A DNA stretch of 64,000 nt from JACKCP01 sp034007295 (GTDB lineage: Bacteria; Desulfobacterota; Desulfobacteria; Desulfobacterales; JACKCP01): positions 1 through 64,000 of the forward strand of contig JAVERC010000002.1 of NCBI GenBank assembly GCA_034007295.1. The letters are read 5' to 3'. The position numbers and the translations under genes are program-made. Below the pieces are notes generated by a model. That model searched no databases. It saw only the letters and a list, made by a program, of their open reading frames with translations, and was not told where the DNA came from. Every line of letters starts with the position of its first letter. The first letter of the stretch is position 1. Below are positions 31,249 through 40,916 of this stretch, piece after piece.

Positions 31249-34068
31249 TTACTGATTATCAAGAATTTTTTTCAAAAATTTTCCTGTATGAGATTTTTTG
31301 TTTTCAGAAATTTCTTCAGGTGTACCAGATGCTACTATTTCTCCTCCTTCATCTCCCCCTTCAGGGCCAATATCAATTATATAGTCAGAAAATTTTATCA
31401 CATCAAGATTATGTTCAATAACTATAACTGTATTGCCGGCTTCAACAAGCTTATCAAGTACTTCAAGGAGTTTTTTTATGTCGTCAATATGAAGACCTGT
31501 AGTTGGTTCATCAAGAATGTAAAGGGTTTTAGTGCCTGTTTTTTTTGATAGTTCCCTGGAAAGCTTTATCCTCTGTGCTTCACCGCCTGAAAGGGTTGTA
31601 GCCTGCTGTCCAAGCTTGATATATCCAAGTCCTACGTCTTTAAGAGTCTGAAGCTTGTTATTTATAAGTGGTATATTGCTGAAAAATTGACTTGACTGAT
31701 TTATTGTCATATCAAGCACTTGTGCAATATTTTTTTCTTTGAATTTTATATCAAGGGTTTCCCTGTTGTATCTTTTTCCTGAGCATACATCGCATTTAAC
31801 ATAAATATCTGGAAGAAAATGCATTTCAATTTTTATAACGCCGTCTCCTGAACATGCTTCGCATCGTCCGCCCTTTACATTGAAACTGAATCTGCCTGGC
31901 TTGTAGCCCCTTGCTTTTGATTCCTCTGTTTTGGCAAATAATTCTCTTATGTAGGTAAATACTCCGGTGTATGTTCCTGGATTTGACCTTGGGGTTCTTC
32001 CTATTGGTGACTGGTCAATATTTATAATTTTTCTTATGTTTTCAATGCCTTCAATTGAATCATATTCTCCTGGACTGAAAATGCTTTGTCCATTGAACTT
32101 ATTTAAAAGTGCCTTGTAAAGTGTTTCAATTACAAGGGTTGATTTTCCAGAACCTGAAACTCCAGTTACGCATGTAAAGCAATTTAAGGGGAATTTTACA
32201 TTCAGATTTTTCAGGTTATTTTTTTTTGCACCCTTTAATTCAAGAAAAAGTTCAGGTTTTCTTCTTTTTTTGGGGATTTCAATTTTTTTTCTGCCTGAAA
32301 GATATTGTCCTGTAAGAGAATCTGATTTTAAAATTTCTTTTGGACTTCCTTGAAAAGTGATTTCGCCTCCCAATACTCCTGCTCCAGGACCCATGTCAAT
32401 TATGTGGTCAGAATGAAGAATTGTATCTTCATCATGTTCAACAACAAGTACTGAATTTCCAAGATCCCTCATCTGTTTTAAAGTATTTATGAGTTTCAAG
32501 TTGTCTCTCTGGTGAAGTCCTATGCTTGGTTCATCAAGAACATACAATACGCCTGAAAGCTTTGAGCCGATTTGAGTTGCAAGTCTTATTCTCTGGCTTT
32601 CTCCACCAGAAAGTGTAGAAGCAGTTCTTGAAAGGTTAAGGTATGACAGGCCAACACTTGAAAGAAACTCCATTCGGTCATTTATTTCCTTTAAAATCGG
32701 CTCTGATATTTTTTTGTTTTTTCCGGAAAAATTAATTCCTGATAAAAATTTTTTTGAATCCCTTATTGACATATCACAGATTTCAGGAAGGTTTTTTCCC
32801 TCAATTTTTACTGATCTGCTCACAATATTAAGCCTTGAACCATTACATGAAGAACAGGGTTTAAAATTCATGTACTGCTTTATTTCTTCACGTACAGCTG
32901 AAGATTCACCTGATTCAAGATATCTTCTTTTCAGATTTTCAACTATGCCTTCATATTTTTTTTTGGAGACGGAATTTTTTCCTTTGAACTCGTATTTAAA
33001 GGGAATCAGATCATTTGATCCATACAAAATGGTCTGCTGGCATTTTTTTGGAAGCTTTTCAAAGGGAGTATAAATATCTGCTTCATAATAGTTTAAAATG
33101 GATTCTATAAAATCAATAAAATAAAATGATGATCTGTTGGCCCATGGTTTTACTGCTCCCTGTCTTATTGAAAGCTTTTTATCTGGAACAATTAAGTCAG
33201 GATCAATTTCTGTAAGACTTCCAAGTCCGTCACATTCAGGACATGCCCCCTGGGGAGAATTAAAGGAAAAACTCGATGGTTTAAGCTCCGGGTAATTGAT
33301 TTTGCATTTTGTACAGGCAAGTTTTTCACTGAATAAAATATCTTTTTCAAGATCAAGATTAACAATTACATTTCCGTTTGACATTTTAAGTGCAAGCTCA
33401 ACACTGTCTGAAAGCCGTTTTTCTATTCCTTCTTTATTTATAAGTCTGTCTATTACAACATCAATTGAATATTTTTTATTTTTGTTCATTTCAGGAAGAT
33501 CATCAAGATCATGGATTTCATTGTTAATCCTTACCCTTGCAAAACCTTCCTTTTTAAGGCTTTCAAATGTTTTTTCATGGGTTCCCTTTTTATCAGTAAA
33601 AACAGGAGACATAATAATGAGTTTGGATGATTTAGGGAAATTAATTACCTGGTCAATTATCTGATCTACGCTCTGTGCTTCAATTCTATCTCCGCAGGAG
33701 TAGCAGTAGGGTGTTCCTGTTCTTGCAAACAAAAGCCTTAAATAATCATAAATTTCTGTAACTGTTCCAACGGTTGATCTTGGATTGTGGCTTGCTGATT
33801 TTTGTTCGATTGCAATTGAAGGGGAGAGCCCTTCAATTGAATCAACATCAGGCTTTTCCATTTGTCCAAGAAACTGTCTTGCATAGGTTGAAAGGGATTC
33901 AACATATCTTCTCTGGCCCTCAGCATAAAGGGTGTCAAAGGCAAGTGAAGATTTTCCAGAACCTGAAAGTCCTGTTATTACAACAAATTTATCCTTTGGA
34001 ATATCAACGTCAATATTTTTGAGGTTGTGTTCCCTTGCACCTTTTATGGATAAAATATTTTTTTTCAT
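31249..34068 (-). CDS. uvrA: Excinuclease ABC subunit A
   Basis: 939 aa, full length. UvrA finds bulky DNA lesions for nucleotide-excision repair with UvrB and UvrC. Two ABC ATPase halves are visible: Walker A GLSGSGKSSLAFDTL and GVSGSGKSTLVIETL, signature LSGGESQRIRLATQ and LSGGEAQRIKLSREL, and Walker B VLDEPSIGLHQ and ILDEPTTGLH. Zinc fingers with Cys pairs include CTKCKINYP with CPECDGLG, and CEACSGDG with CDVCSGKR. The ATG is 71 bases before pdxA's end. Confidence 0.97.
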   Translation of the reverse strand: MKKNILSIKGAREHNLKNIDVDIPKDKFVVITGLSGSGKSSLAFDTLYAEGQRRYVESLSTYARQFLGQMEKPDVDSIEGLSPSIAIEQKSASHNPRSTVGTVTEIYDYLRLLFARTGTPYCYSCGDRIEAQSVDQIIDQVINFPKSSKLIIMSPVFTDKKGTHEKTFESLKKEGFARVRINNEIHDLDDLPEMNKNKKYSIDVVIDRLINKEGIEKRLSDSVELALKMSNGNVIVNLDLEKDILFSEKLACTKCKINYPELKPSSFSFNSPQGACPECDGLGSLTEIDPDLIVPDKKLSIRQGAVKPWANRSSFYFIDFIESILNYYEADIYTPFEKLPKKCQQTILYGSNDLIPFKYEFKGKNSVSKKKYEGIVENLKRRYLESGESSAVREEIKQYMNFKPCSSCNGSRLNIVSRSVKIEGKNLPEICDMSIRDSKKFLSGINFSGKNKKISEPILKEINDRMEFLSSVGLSYLNLSRTASTLSGGESQRIRLATQIGSKLSGVLYVLDEPSIGLHQRDNLKLINTLKQMRDLGNSVLVVEHDEDTILHSDHIIDMGPGAGVLGGEITFQGSPKEILKSDSLTGQYLSGRKKIEIPKKRRKPELFLELKGAKKNNLKNLNVKFPLNCFTCVTGVSGSGKSTLVIETLYKALLNKFNGQSIFSPGEYDSIEGIENIRKIINIDQSPIGRTPRSNPGTYTGVFTYIRELFAKTEESKARGYKPGRFSFNVKGGRCEACSGDGVIKIEMHFLPDIYVKCDVCSGKRYNRETLDIKFKEKNIAQVLDMTINQSSQFFSNIPLINNKLQTLKDVGLGYIKLGQQATTLSGGEAQRIKLSRELSKKTGTKTLYILDEPTTGLHIDDIKKLLEVLDKLVEAGNTVIVIEHNLDVIKFSDYIIDIGPEGGDEGGEIVASGTPEEISENKKSHTGKFLKKILDNQ

Positions 34069-34139
34069 TTAGTCTCTTTATTTTTTTTAATTAAAAATCA
34101 TACGGCACTTAATTTAATCCGTATTTTTAAAAAATAAAG

Positions 34140-35144
34140 CTATTGTAAAAAATTTTTCATATTTGCTGCCTGAACTGCTGCAAGTTTAATTGCCTCAATC
34201 ATGCTTTTTGGATTCGCAATGTTTTTTCCTGCTATATCATATGCTGTTCCATGGTCTACAGAAGTTCTAGGGAAAGGAAGCCCAAGGGTTGTATTTACTC
34301 CGTCCTCAAAATGAAGAAGCTTGAATGGAATAAGTCCCTGGTCATGATACATTGAAAGAACACAATCAAATTTTTTGTTTTTTGCCTGGAAAAATAAAGT
34401 ATCTGGAGGAAGCGGATCTGAAACATTTATCCCTATTTTTTGTGCCTTTTTTACAGCAGGAATAATAATTTTTTCCTCTTCATCTCCAAAAAGGGAATCT
34501 TCACCTGCATGTGGATTAAGTCCGCAAACTGCAATTCTTGGATTTTTTATTCCAAATCTTTGTTTGAGAGAAATATCTGAAAGTACAATTTTATTAAAAA
34601 TTTTTTCTGTTGTAATTGATAAAGGAACATCTTTTAGAGCTATGTGAATAGTTACAAGAATTACGCAAAGGTCTTTTCCATACATCATCATTGCATATTC
34701 TGCCGTGTTTGAATAATGAGCAAGAATTTCAGTATGGCCCTGAAAATTAATGTTTGAATTTTTTAGTGTTGTTTTGCTTATTGGTGCTGTTGCAATTGCT
34801 TGTGCCTTTTTTTTCATGCAAAGCTCAATTGAATCCTTTATATATGAAAAAACATTTTCTCCGGTTTCTAGAGAAGGGGATGAGTATGAAAAAGCATGAA
34901 TTGGCTTTCCAGATTCAATAATTTCTATTGTTTTTCTGCTGTTTGTTTTGTTTTCTGGATCATAGACTTTAAAATTAAAATCCATGGAAAAATCCTTTGA
35001 GGCTTGTTTCATAACAAATGTGCTGCCTACTATTACGGGTCTGCATATCTCATGAATATATTCTTTTTTAAGTGCTTTTAAAATAATTTCCGGACCAACT
35101 CCAGACGGGTCTCCCATAGTTATTAATATTGTTGGTTTTTCCAT
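34140..35144 (-). CDS. pdxA: 4-hydroxythreonine-4-phosphate dehydrogenase
   Basis: 334 aa, normal PdxA length. It oxidises 4-phosphohydroxy-threonine in pyridoxal phosphate synthesis (DXP-dependent route). Features: ITMGDPSGVGPEI at the start, TAPISK, GHTEILAHY, GLNPHAGEDSLFG, and DCVLSMYHDQGLIPFK plus GLPFPRTSVDHGTAYDIAG, which hold the metal-binding His. Same strand as uvrA, 71 bases apart, probably one transcript. Divergent from dnaA across a 640-base gap. Confidence 0.95.
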   Translation of the reverse strand: MEKPTILITMGDPSGVGPEIILKALKKEYIHEICRPVIVGSTFVMKQASKDFSMDFNFKVYDPENKTNSRKTIEIIESGKPIHAFSYSSPSLETGENVFSYIKDSIELCMKKKAQAIATAPISKTTLKNSNINFQGHTEILAHYSNTAEYAMMMYGKDLCVILVTIHIALKDVPLSITTEKIFNKIVLSDISLKQRFGIKNPRIAVCGLNPHAGEDSLFGDEEEKIIIPAVKKAQKIGINVSDPLPPDTLFFQAKNKKFDCVLSMYHDQGLIPFKLLHFEDGVNTTLGLPFPRTSVDHGTAYDIAGKNIANPKSMIEAIKLAAVQAANMKNFLQ

Positions 35145-35396
35145 TTTTATTCCTTTGTTTTTGTTTTTTTTATATACTCAACTAAATTAAAAGATTTGAT
35201 TTGGTCAAGAAGTTTGTTTTTAAAAAATGATAATAAAGTTTTTACCAAAAACAGTGTTTGTGATTAGGAAAAGTGTGTTTTTAAAGATGCGTAAAACATC
35301 ACTATTTCAATGCCTTAAAAAATTGCAAGCTTAAATTTACGAAAAATTAAAAAAAATTTTAAAAAAAATATTATGAGAGATTGCAGCTTGTTAAAC

Positions 35397-35436
35397 GAAA
35401 ATCAAAGAAAATCAAAGAAATTAATTGAAAATCAAA
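35397..35436. repeat. Helically phased GAAAATCAAA repeats
   Basis: Three exact copies begin at 35397, 35407 and 35427, on one face of the helix. They lie in an unusually AT-rich part of the gap upstream of dnaA, like iteron or bending sites. Confidence 0.5.
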
Positions 35437-35636
35437 GATTTTTAAAAAAACTGAGTTTTAATTCATCTGAAAAAAAGCTAAAACATACCAAAATACTTAG
35501 AAAAAATAAGTTAGCCTAAAAAACCTTGTATCATAGGACTCTTAAAAAAAATATGAAAAAAATTAATGTTATTTCAAGTAGTTGAATATCTTTGTTAAAG
35601 ATCTATGAAAACAGCTCTAATTGGATTTAAGTCCGA

Positions 35637-35665
35637 TTGACCATAAAACAGAAGTGGATTAATCC
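35637..35665 (+). promoter_or_regulatory. Possible sigma-70 promoter of dnaA
   Basis: TTGACC (35637-35642), 17 bases, TAATCC (35660-35665). About 120 bases before the dnaA start. Moderate match only. Confidence 0.3.
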
Positions 35666-35784
35666 TCTTATGCATAAATTTCATGTTGCTTTATTATTCA
35701 TAAAGTCTTTCTAATCGTTATTAACAAATAAAATTAAATAATTTGAATTAAATTAAAATAATCTTTTTTTAAAAAAGTGTTGTT

Positions 35785-37176
35785 ATGGAAAATTTTTGTT
35801 TCAGAATAAAAGAAAAATTAAAAGAAAAAATGCCGGCTCATTCATACAATATGTGGATTGACCCTTTGTCAATAAATCTTAATGAAGATGGCGGTGTAGT
35901 TGTTGGATGCAAGAACAGTTTTTTTAAAAAAAGAATAATAGAAAACTATTCTGAAATCATAAAAAAAGTTTTGTACGAAGATATAAATAAAACTGATTTA
36001 TCTGTTGATTTTACTGAATCTGCAATGCTTGATAATAAAAAGAAAAAAGAAGAAAAAAAAATAGTAAAGCCAACCCAGGCTGAAAAACATTTGTATTCAG
36101 ATAAAAACCAGATGAGTTTTTTTGGAGACAGATTTAAGTTCCAGAACGGAAGATTTTTAAGAACAGGCTATACCCTTGATAATTTTGTTGTGGGAAAAAA
36201 TTCTGAATTTGCATATTCTGCAGCTCTTTCCCTTGCCTCACCAAAAAGGAGAACTCCATATAATTCTGTTTTTATTCAATCTGATACAGGACTTGGAAAA
36301 AGTCATCTTTCACAGGCAGTAGGGCACCATATACTTACTGATTTTCCAAGGGAGTCTGTATATTATGTAACAGCAGAAGATTTTACAAATGAAATGGTAA
36401 TGTCTCTTAAGCAGGACAATATAACTGGTTTCAAGGAAAGATACAGAAAAAGCTGTGATGTTTTGCTGATGGATGATGTTCAGTTTTTATCCGGTAAAAC
36501 AAGAACTCAGCAGGAACTTTCAATGATTCTTGATTATCTTATGGAAGCTGACAAAAAAATTATTTTTTCCGGAAGTTTATCTCCGCTTGAAATTCCAAAG
36601 CTTGACAGTCAGCTTAAATCAAGGCTTTCATCAAGTCTTTTATCAATAATTGGCAGGCCTGATTTTTTAACAAGAAAAAAGATTGCAAAAAGAAAAGCTG
36701 CAATGTCAGGGTTTAATATATCAGAGGATATAATAGATTATCTTGCAAGTGAGCTTACAGACAGTGTAAGACAGCTGGAATCAGGTGTAAATTCACTTGG
36801 TATAAGAAGTTCTCTTCTTGGGGTTCCCCTTACACTTGGACTGGCAGAGGAAATTTTATCTGAAATTTCTGAAAAGAAAAAACAGATTACAATAGATGCA
36901 ATAAAAAAACTTGTTTGTGATGAATTTGGAATTGCAGCAGATAAACTTGTATCTAAATCCAGAAAACAGGAAATCGTCCGTCCAAGACAGATTGCAATTT
37001 TTCTTTCAAGAAAATATACAGATCAGCCGTTGCAGTTTATTGGAAAAAGTTTTAACAGATATCATGCTACTGCAATTCATGCCATTAAAGCTGTAGAGCA
37101 GGGCATAAAGTCAAAAAATATTTTTTTCAAAGAGGTTGAGGTTCTAGAAAAAAAATTAGAAAAGAATTATTGTTAA
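35785..37176 (+). CDS. dnaA: DnaA-family protein with altered motifs
   Basis: 463 aa, all DnaA domains. Domain I (1-70, HSYNMWIDPLS), short linker, AAA+ (about 128-345), DNA-binding domain IV (about 370-463). Walker B LLMDDVQF near 227 and the Arg-finger region LKSRLSSSLLS are kept. Unusual: Walker A is SDTGLGKS (Gly1 replaced by Ser), and the DnaA-box signature reads FNRYHATAIHA rather than FGGRDHTTVLHA, one residue shorter, with D433 to Tyr and T435 to Ala in E. coli numbering. It could be the replication initiator with changed box specificity, or a paralogue. No dnaN follows; glcD does. Confidence 0.85.
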   Translation: MENFCFRIKEKLKEKMPAHSYNMWIDPLSINLNEDGGVVVGCKNSFFKKRIIENYSEIIKKVLYEDINKTDLSVDFTESAMLDNKKKKEEKKIVKPTQAEKHLYSDKNQMSFFGDRFKFQNGRFLRTGYTLDNFVVGKNSEFAYSAALSLASPKRRTPYNSVFIQSDTGLGKSHLSQAVGHHILTDFPRESVYYVTAEDFTNEMVMSLKQDNITGFKERYRKSCDVLLMDDVQFLSGKTRTQQELSMILDYLMEADKKIIFSGSLSPLEIPKLDSQLKSRLSSSLLSIIGRPDFLTRKKIAKRKAAMSGFNISEDIIDYLASELTDSVRQLESGVNSLGIRSSLLGVPLTLGLAEEILSEISEKKKQITIDAIKKLVCDEFGIAADKLVSKSRKQEIVRPRQIAIFLSRKYTDQPLQFIGKSFNRYHATAIHAIKAVEQGIKSKNIFFKEVEVLEKKLEKNYC

Positions 37177-37183
37177 AAAATAA

Positions 37184-38551
37184 ATGAAAAAAATTTCAGA
37201 TTATCTTTCAAATATTATTCCTTCAAAAAATATCCTTTTTAAAAAGGAAGATTTGTACTGCTATAGCTATGATTCAAAAGAAGGCCTTTTTATGCCTGAT
37301 TGTGTTATTTTTCCAGAATCAACCTTTGAAGTTTCCAAAATTTTGAAATTTTGCTGCGAAAAAAAAATTTATGCAGTCCCAAGGGGTGCAGGAACAGGAA
37401 CAACAGGGGGAAGTGTTCCTTTAAAAGGCGGAGTTGTTATCTGCTTTTCAAAGATGAACAAAATTCTTGAAATAAATTCTTTGGATTTTTATGCGAGGGT
37501 TCAGCCAGGAGTTTTTACAGGCGATTTTCAAAGAGAAGTTTTAAAACATAAAATGTTTTATCCTCCAGATCCTGCAAGCTCAGATTTTTGCACCTTAGGC
37601 GGTAATATTGCCGAGTGTGCCGGAGGGCCTAAGGCAGTAAAATATGGAGTTACCAAAGATTATGTAATGGGTCTTGAAATAGTACTTCCAACAGGTGAGA
37701 TAATACATACAGGAGTTAAAACAGTAAAAGGCGTAACAGGTTATGATATAACAAAACTTATTACAGGCTCTGAAGGTACTCTTGCTGTTATAACAGAAGC
37801 TGTATTAAAGCTTCTTCCTGCACCTGAATCTTCCAAAACAATGATTTCTTTTTTTCCTTCAATGTCCGATGCAGCAAAAAGTGTATCAAAAATTATTCAA
37901 AAAGGACTTATCCCAAGAGTTTTGGAATATATGGATCATCTTTCAATTGAGTGTGTAAAAGATGAAATAAAACTTGATCTGCCTGAAAATACTAAGGCAC
38001 TTTTGATTATTGAGTCTGATGGTAAAAAAGACTTTATTGAGTCTGAAATTAAAGAGATAGAAAATATCTGCAAAAAAAACAATGCATTTACTGTAATTTC
38101 AGCTGAAGATGAAGAAGTAAGAAAAAGTATATGGGATGTAAGAAAATCACTTTCATCGTCTTTGTTTAAATACGGCCCCCATAAAATAAATGAGGATATT
38201 GTTGTACCAAGAAGCAAAGTTCCAGATGTTGTTTCAAAAATTGAAGAACTGCAAAATCACACAGGTCTTTCCATGGTGTCATTTGGACATGCCGGAGACG
38301 GAAACATACATTTTAATATTATACTTGATAAAACTGATAAAATAATGCATGAAAAGGCAGTAAAAGCAGTTGGTGAGTTATTTAAGTATGTGATTTTTCT
38401 TGGCGGAACATTGTCTGGAGAACATGGAATAGGAATAAGTAAAAAAGATTATCTTCACCTTGAAATTGACAGAAATCAGAGAGATCTTATGAGAAGAATC
38501 AAAAATGCCTTTGATCCCTGCCATATTTTGAATCCTGGAAAAATAATCTAG
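37184..38551 (+). CDS. glcD: GlcD-type FAD-linked oxidase (D-lactate/glycolate dehydrogenase)
   Basis: 455 aa. A VAO-family FAD domain (VPRGAGTGTTGGSVPLKGGVVI, ARVQPGVFTGDFQRE, LGGNIAECAGGPKAVKYGVTKDYV in separate pieces) is followed by the substrate cap and FGHAGDGNIHFNI and SGEHGIGISKKDYL. It oxidises D-lactate, glycolate or a related 2-hydroxyacid. In anaerobes it usually works with an Fe-S partner, which is not adjacent here. It lies only seven bases after dnaA, on the same strand. Confidence 0.9.
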   Translation: MKKISDYLSNIIPSKNILFKKEDLYCYSYDSKEGLFMPDCVIFPESTFEVSKILKFCCEKKIYAVPRGAGTGTTGGSVPLKGGVVICFSKMNKILEINSLDFYARVQPGVFTGDFQREVLKHKMFYPPDPASSDFCTLGGNIAECAGGPKAVKYGVTKDYVMGLEIVLPTGEIIHTGVKTVKGVTGYDITKLITGSEGTLAVITEAVLKLLPAPESSKTMISFFPSMSDAAKSVSKIIQKGLIPRVLEYMDHLSIECVKDEIKLDLPENTKALLIIESDGKKDFIESEIKEIENICKKNNAFTVISAEDEEVRKSIWDVRKSLSSSLFKYGPHKINEDIVVPRSKVPDVVSKIEELQNHTGLSMVSFGHAGDGNIHFNIILDKTDKIMHEKAVKAVGELFKYVIFLGGTLSGEHGIGISKKDYLHLEIDRNQRDLMRRIKNAFDPCHILNPGKII

Positions 38552-38560
38552 GGGGATTTA

Positions 38561-39313
38561 TTGAATAAAATAACAGGTATAATAATTACCTTAAATGAAG
38601 AAAAAAATATAAAAGACTGTATTTTATCTCTTGATAAGGTCTGTGACGAAATAATAGTTGTTGATTCCTTGAGTAAAGACAATACAGTTCAGATAGCAAA
38701 AGATTTAGGTGCAAGAGTTTATTTGCAGGAATATCTTGGAGACGGGCCTCAAAAGGCATTTGGTGTAAAGTATGCAGAAAATGACTGGATTTTAAGCCTT
38801 GATGCCGATGAAAGACTTGAAGATGATCTTGTTGAAAAAGTTTCTTTACTTGAGCTTGATAATGAAAATATTGCCTATGCATTCAAAAGAAGAAATTTTG
38901 TCGGCAGCCACTGGATCAAGGCAGCAGGATTTTATCCTGATTATGTAACAAGGCTTTATAATAGAAAAACTTCAGGCTACCTCGAAAAAAAAGCTCATTC
39001 AAAAGTTGAAGCTCCAAAAATAAAAAAAATCAAGGCTCATATTACACATTATACTTACGAAAGCTATTCCCACTGGATGGACAGGCTTAACTGGCTTAGT
39101 TCAAGAGATGCCTGGGCCTATTATGAAAAAGGCAGAAAGCCAAATAGATACAGGCCTTTAGTTAGTGCATTTGGAGCTTTTGTTCAGAAATTTATTGTAA
39201 AAGGGGGAATGTTTCAGGGCATTGACGGCGTTACTGTTACCCTTACAACAATTATTAGAGCCTATATGAAGTATACAAAGCTAAATGAGATGTATAAGGA
39301 AAAAGAAAAATAA
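38561..39313 (+). CDS. Family 2 glycosyltransferase (WaaE/LgtF-like)
   Basis: 250 aa, cytoplasmic GT-A enzyme. Features: IIITLNEEKNIKDCILSL, DEIIVVDSLSKDNTV, the DXD metal site in LSLDADERL, and the GPQKAFGVKYAENDWI helix. The group adds glucose or similar sugars to LPS inner core. TTG start with GGGGGA four bases upstream, nine bases after glcD. It opens an LPS gene set with an O-antigen ligase. Confidence 0.88.
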   Translation: MNKITGIIITLNEEKNIKDCILSLDKVCDEIIVVDSLSKDNTVQIAKDLGARVYLQEYLGDGPQKAFGVKYAENDWILSLDADERLEDDLVEKVSLLELDNENIAYAFKRRNFVGSHWIKAAGFYPDYVTRLYNRKTSGYLEKKAHSKVEAPKIKKIKAHITHYTYESYSHWMDRLNWLSSRDAWAYYEKGRKPNRYRPLVSAFGAFVQKFIVKGGMFQGIDGVTVTLTTIIRAYMKYTKLNEMYKEKEK

Positions 39314-39362
39314 TTCTGACCTTAATTTCCTGAATTTAAAGTTTTAAAAACAGGTATGCTTA

Positions 39363-40694
39363 ATGCTTGATAATATAAGTGCTGTTTTTTATAGCAGAAT
39401 TAGAAAATTTAAAAATTTTTTTCAAGATAAATCTATTCTTTGTTTAATTTTAATTTATTCTTTTAGTCCATTTGTCAGCAAAAGCCTAAGTTCAATAGCT
39501 CAGGGGTGTTTGGGCTGTTTTTTTTTCTATCTTTTAATAAAAAATCCCTGTTTTTTTAGAAAAGAAAAAATGACCAGGCTTTTTTTTATTGCAATGCTTA
39601 CCCAGGTAATAAGCTGGTTTCTTGTTCTAATTTCTAATCCAGAATTATCATCAAAACTTCCAAGTGTAGACAGGCTTGGAAAGTTGTTTTTGTTTATACC
39701 AATTGCTTGGGGATTGAAAAAGTATGAAAATCCTCTTAAATATGTTTTTTTAATTTCATTGTGCGGTTTTTTTATAGGAATAATTATAAATTCAGATTTT
39801 TTATTCGAGATTAGTTCAGCAATTAAAGGCGAAAGAGTTTATTTCGGGATAAGAAATGCACAGCATCCAAGCATGATTTTTGGCCTGATTTTTATTATAA
39901 GCTTTCTTAATCTTTTTGTTTTTGGAAAATTAGAAAAAAAAGCAGTTTTTTTTTTAGCAGTTATATTATTTCTAAGTTTTTGCGGTTTAATTTTTACCCA
40001 GACAAGGCAGTCATATTTAGCATTAATTATATGTTTTGTAGTGACTTTTCCAATTATATTTAAAAGTGGGTACAAATTTAAAAAAATATTTCTTATTTTT
40101 TTAGTAATAGTTATCTCTGCTTTTATTTTTAAATTAAACATGGGAGATTTTTCAGAAAGAACTGGTGATATAAAAGCAGTTTGGATATCTCTTCAAAAGA
40201 TTTGGCATAAAGATACTCAAAATATTAATTTTGAGGAAAAAATTGATTTTTATGTAAATAATATTGCGTCAACAAGTACAGGAATACGTTTAAAATCATG
40301 GCTTGAATCAGTGAAATGGATTATTCATAAACCTTTTTTTGGCTGGGGAAGTCAGGCAAGAAAATTAGTCATAAAAAAATCCGATAATTTTACAAATGAT
40401 TTTAAAAATGAATATGGACATCTTCATAATTATTTTATTGAAGTTTTAGTTTCCTATGGTGTTTGTGGGCTTTTTATTATTTTATTGATGTATTGGATAT
40501 TTCTTGGCTCGTTATACAAAGTAAGAAATATTGGAAATGGGAAAAATATTTTTGTTACTGGATTTTGTTTTGTAGTTTATTGGATAGTAATAAATAATTT
40601 TGAATCATTTAATTCTTTTTGGACTGGTGTTTTTGCCCACAATATTTTTTTAGGTGCCTTGTATTCAAGGTATTTGAATTTAAAAGTCAAATAA
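39363..40694 (+). CDS. waaL: O-antigen ligase-like polysaccharide polymerase/ligase
   Basis: 443 aa with about 10-12 membrane helices. The large periplasmic loop (residues ~250-340) includes GIRLKSWLESVKWIIHKPFFGWG and the His in EYGHLHNYFIEVLVSYG, as in the Wzy_C/WaaL family. In E. coli-type ligases this joins O-polysaccharide to lipid A-core. Whether this one ligates or polymerises cannot be told. It follows the GT2 gene by 49 bases. Confidence 0.8.
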   Translation: MLDNISAVFYSRIRKFKNFFQDKSILCLILIYSFSPFVSKSLSSIAQGCLGCFFFYLLIKNPCFFRKEKMTRLFFIAMLTQVISWFLVLISNPELSSKLPSVDRLGKLFLFIPIAWGLKKYENPLKYVFLISLCGFFIGIIINSDFLFEISSAIKGERVYFGIRNAQHPSMIFGLIFIISFLNLFVFGKLEKKAVFFLAVILFLSFCGLIFTQTRQSYLALIICFVVTFPIIFKSGYKFKKIFLIFLVIVISAFIFKLNMGDFSERTGDIKAVWISLQKIWHKDTQNINFEEKIDFYVNNIASTSTGIRLKSWLESVKWIIHKPFFGWGSQARKLVIKKSDNFTNDFKNEYGHLHNYFIEVLVSYGVCGLFIILLMYWIFLGSLYKVRNIGNGKNIFVTGFCFVVYWIVINNFESFNSFWTGVFAHNIFLGALYSRYLNLKVK

Positions 40695-40916
40695 ACAAAA
40701 TCTGAATTGAACTATTTTTGAGTTTTTTGCATATTAACGGCAAATCGTATAAGGTTTTTTTGTTATGCCTGATGCAATTTAACCAATAAGATGTAGTAAA
40801 ATTGGAAAGTCTACACGGTTCATATTTTTGAATATAATAACCTGAATTCATAAAAAAATTATTAATTTAAAAATATGAAATGCTCAATTCAGGCTAAAAT
40901 TATAAAGGATATTATT

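Larger units (their letters stand above)
35145..35784. other. 640-base non-coding region between pdxA and dnaA
   Basis: Very AT-rich, with no ORF. Direct repeats GAAAATCAAA at 35397, 35407 and 35427 are spaced 10 and 20 bp. Long A/T stretches lie at about 35340-35370. I could find no clear TTATCCACA-type DnaA box. It may hold a replication origin or dnaA control sites, but that is unproven. Confidence 0.5.

Noticed and set aside
35145..35784. Definite oriC
   Set aside because: No recognisable DnaA boxes, no dnaN nearby, and skew cannot be judged in one window; kept only as a possibility.
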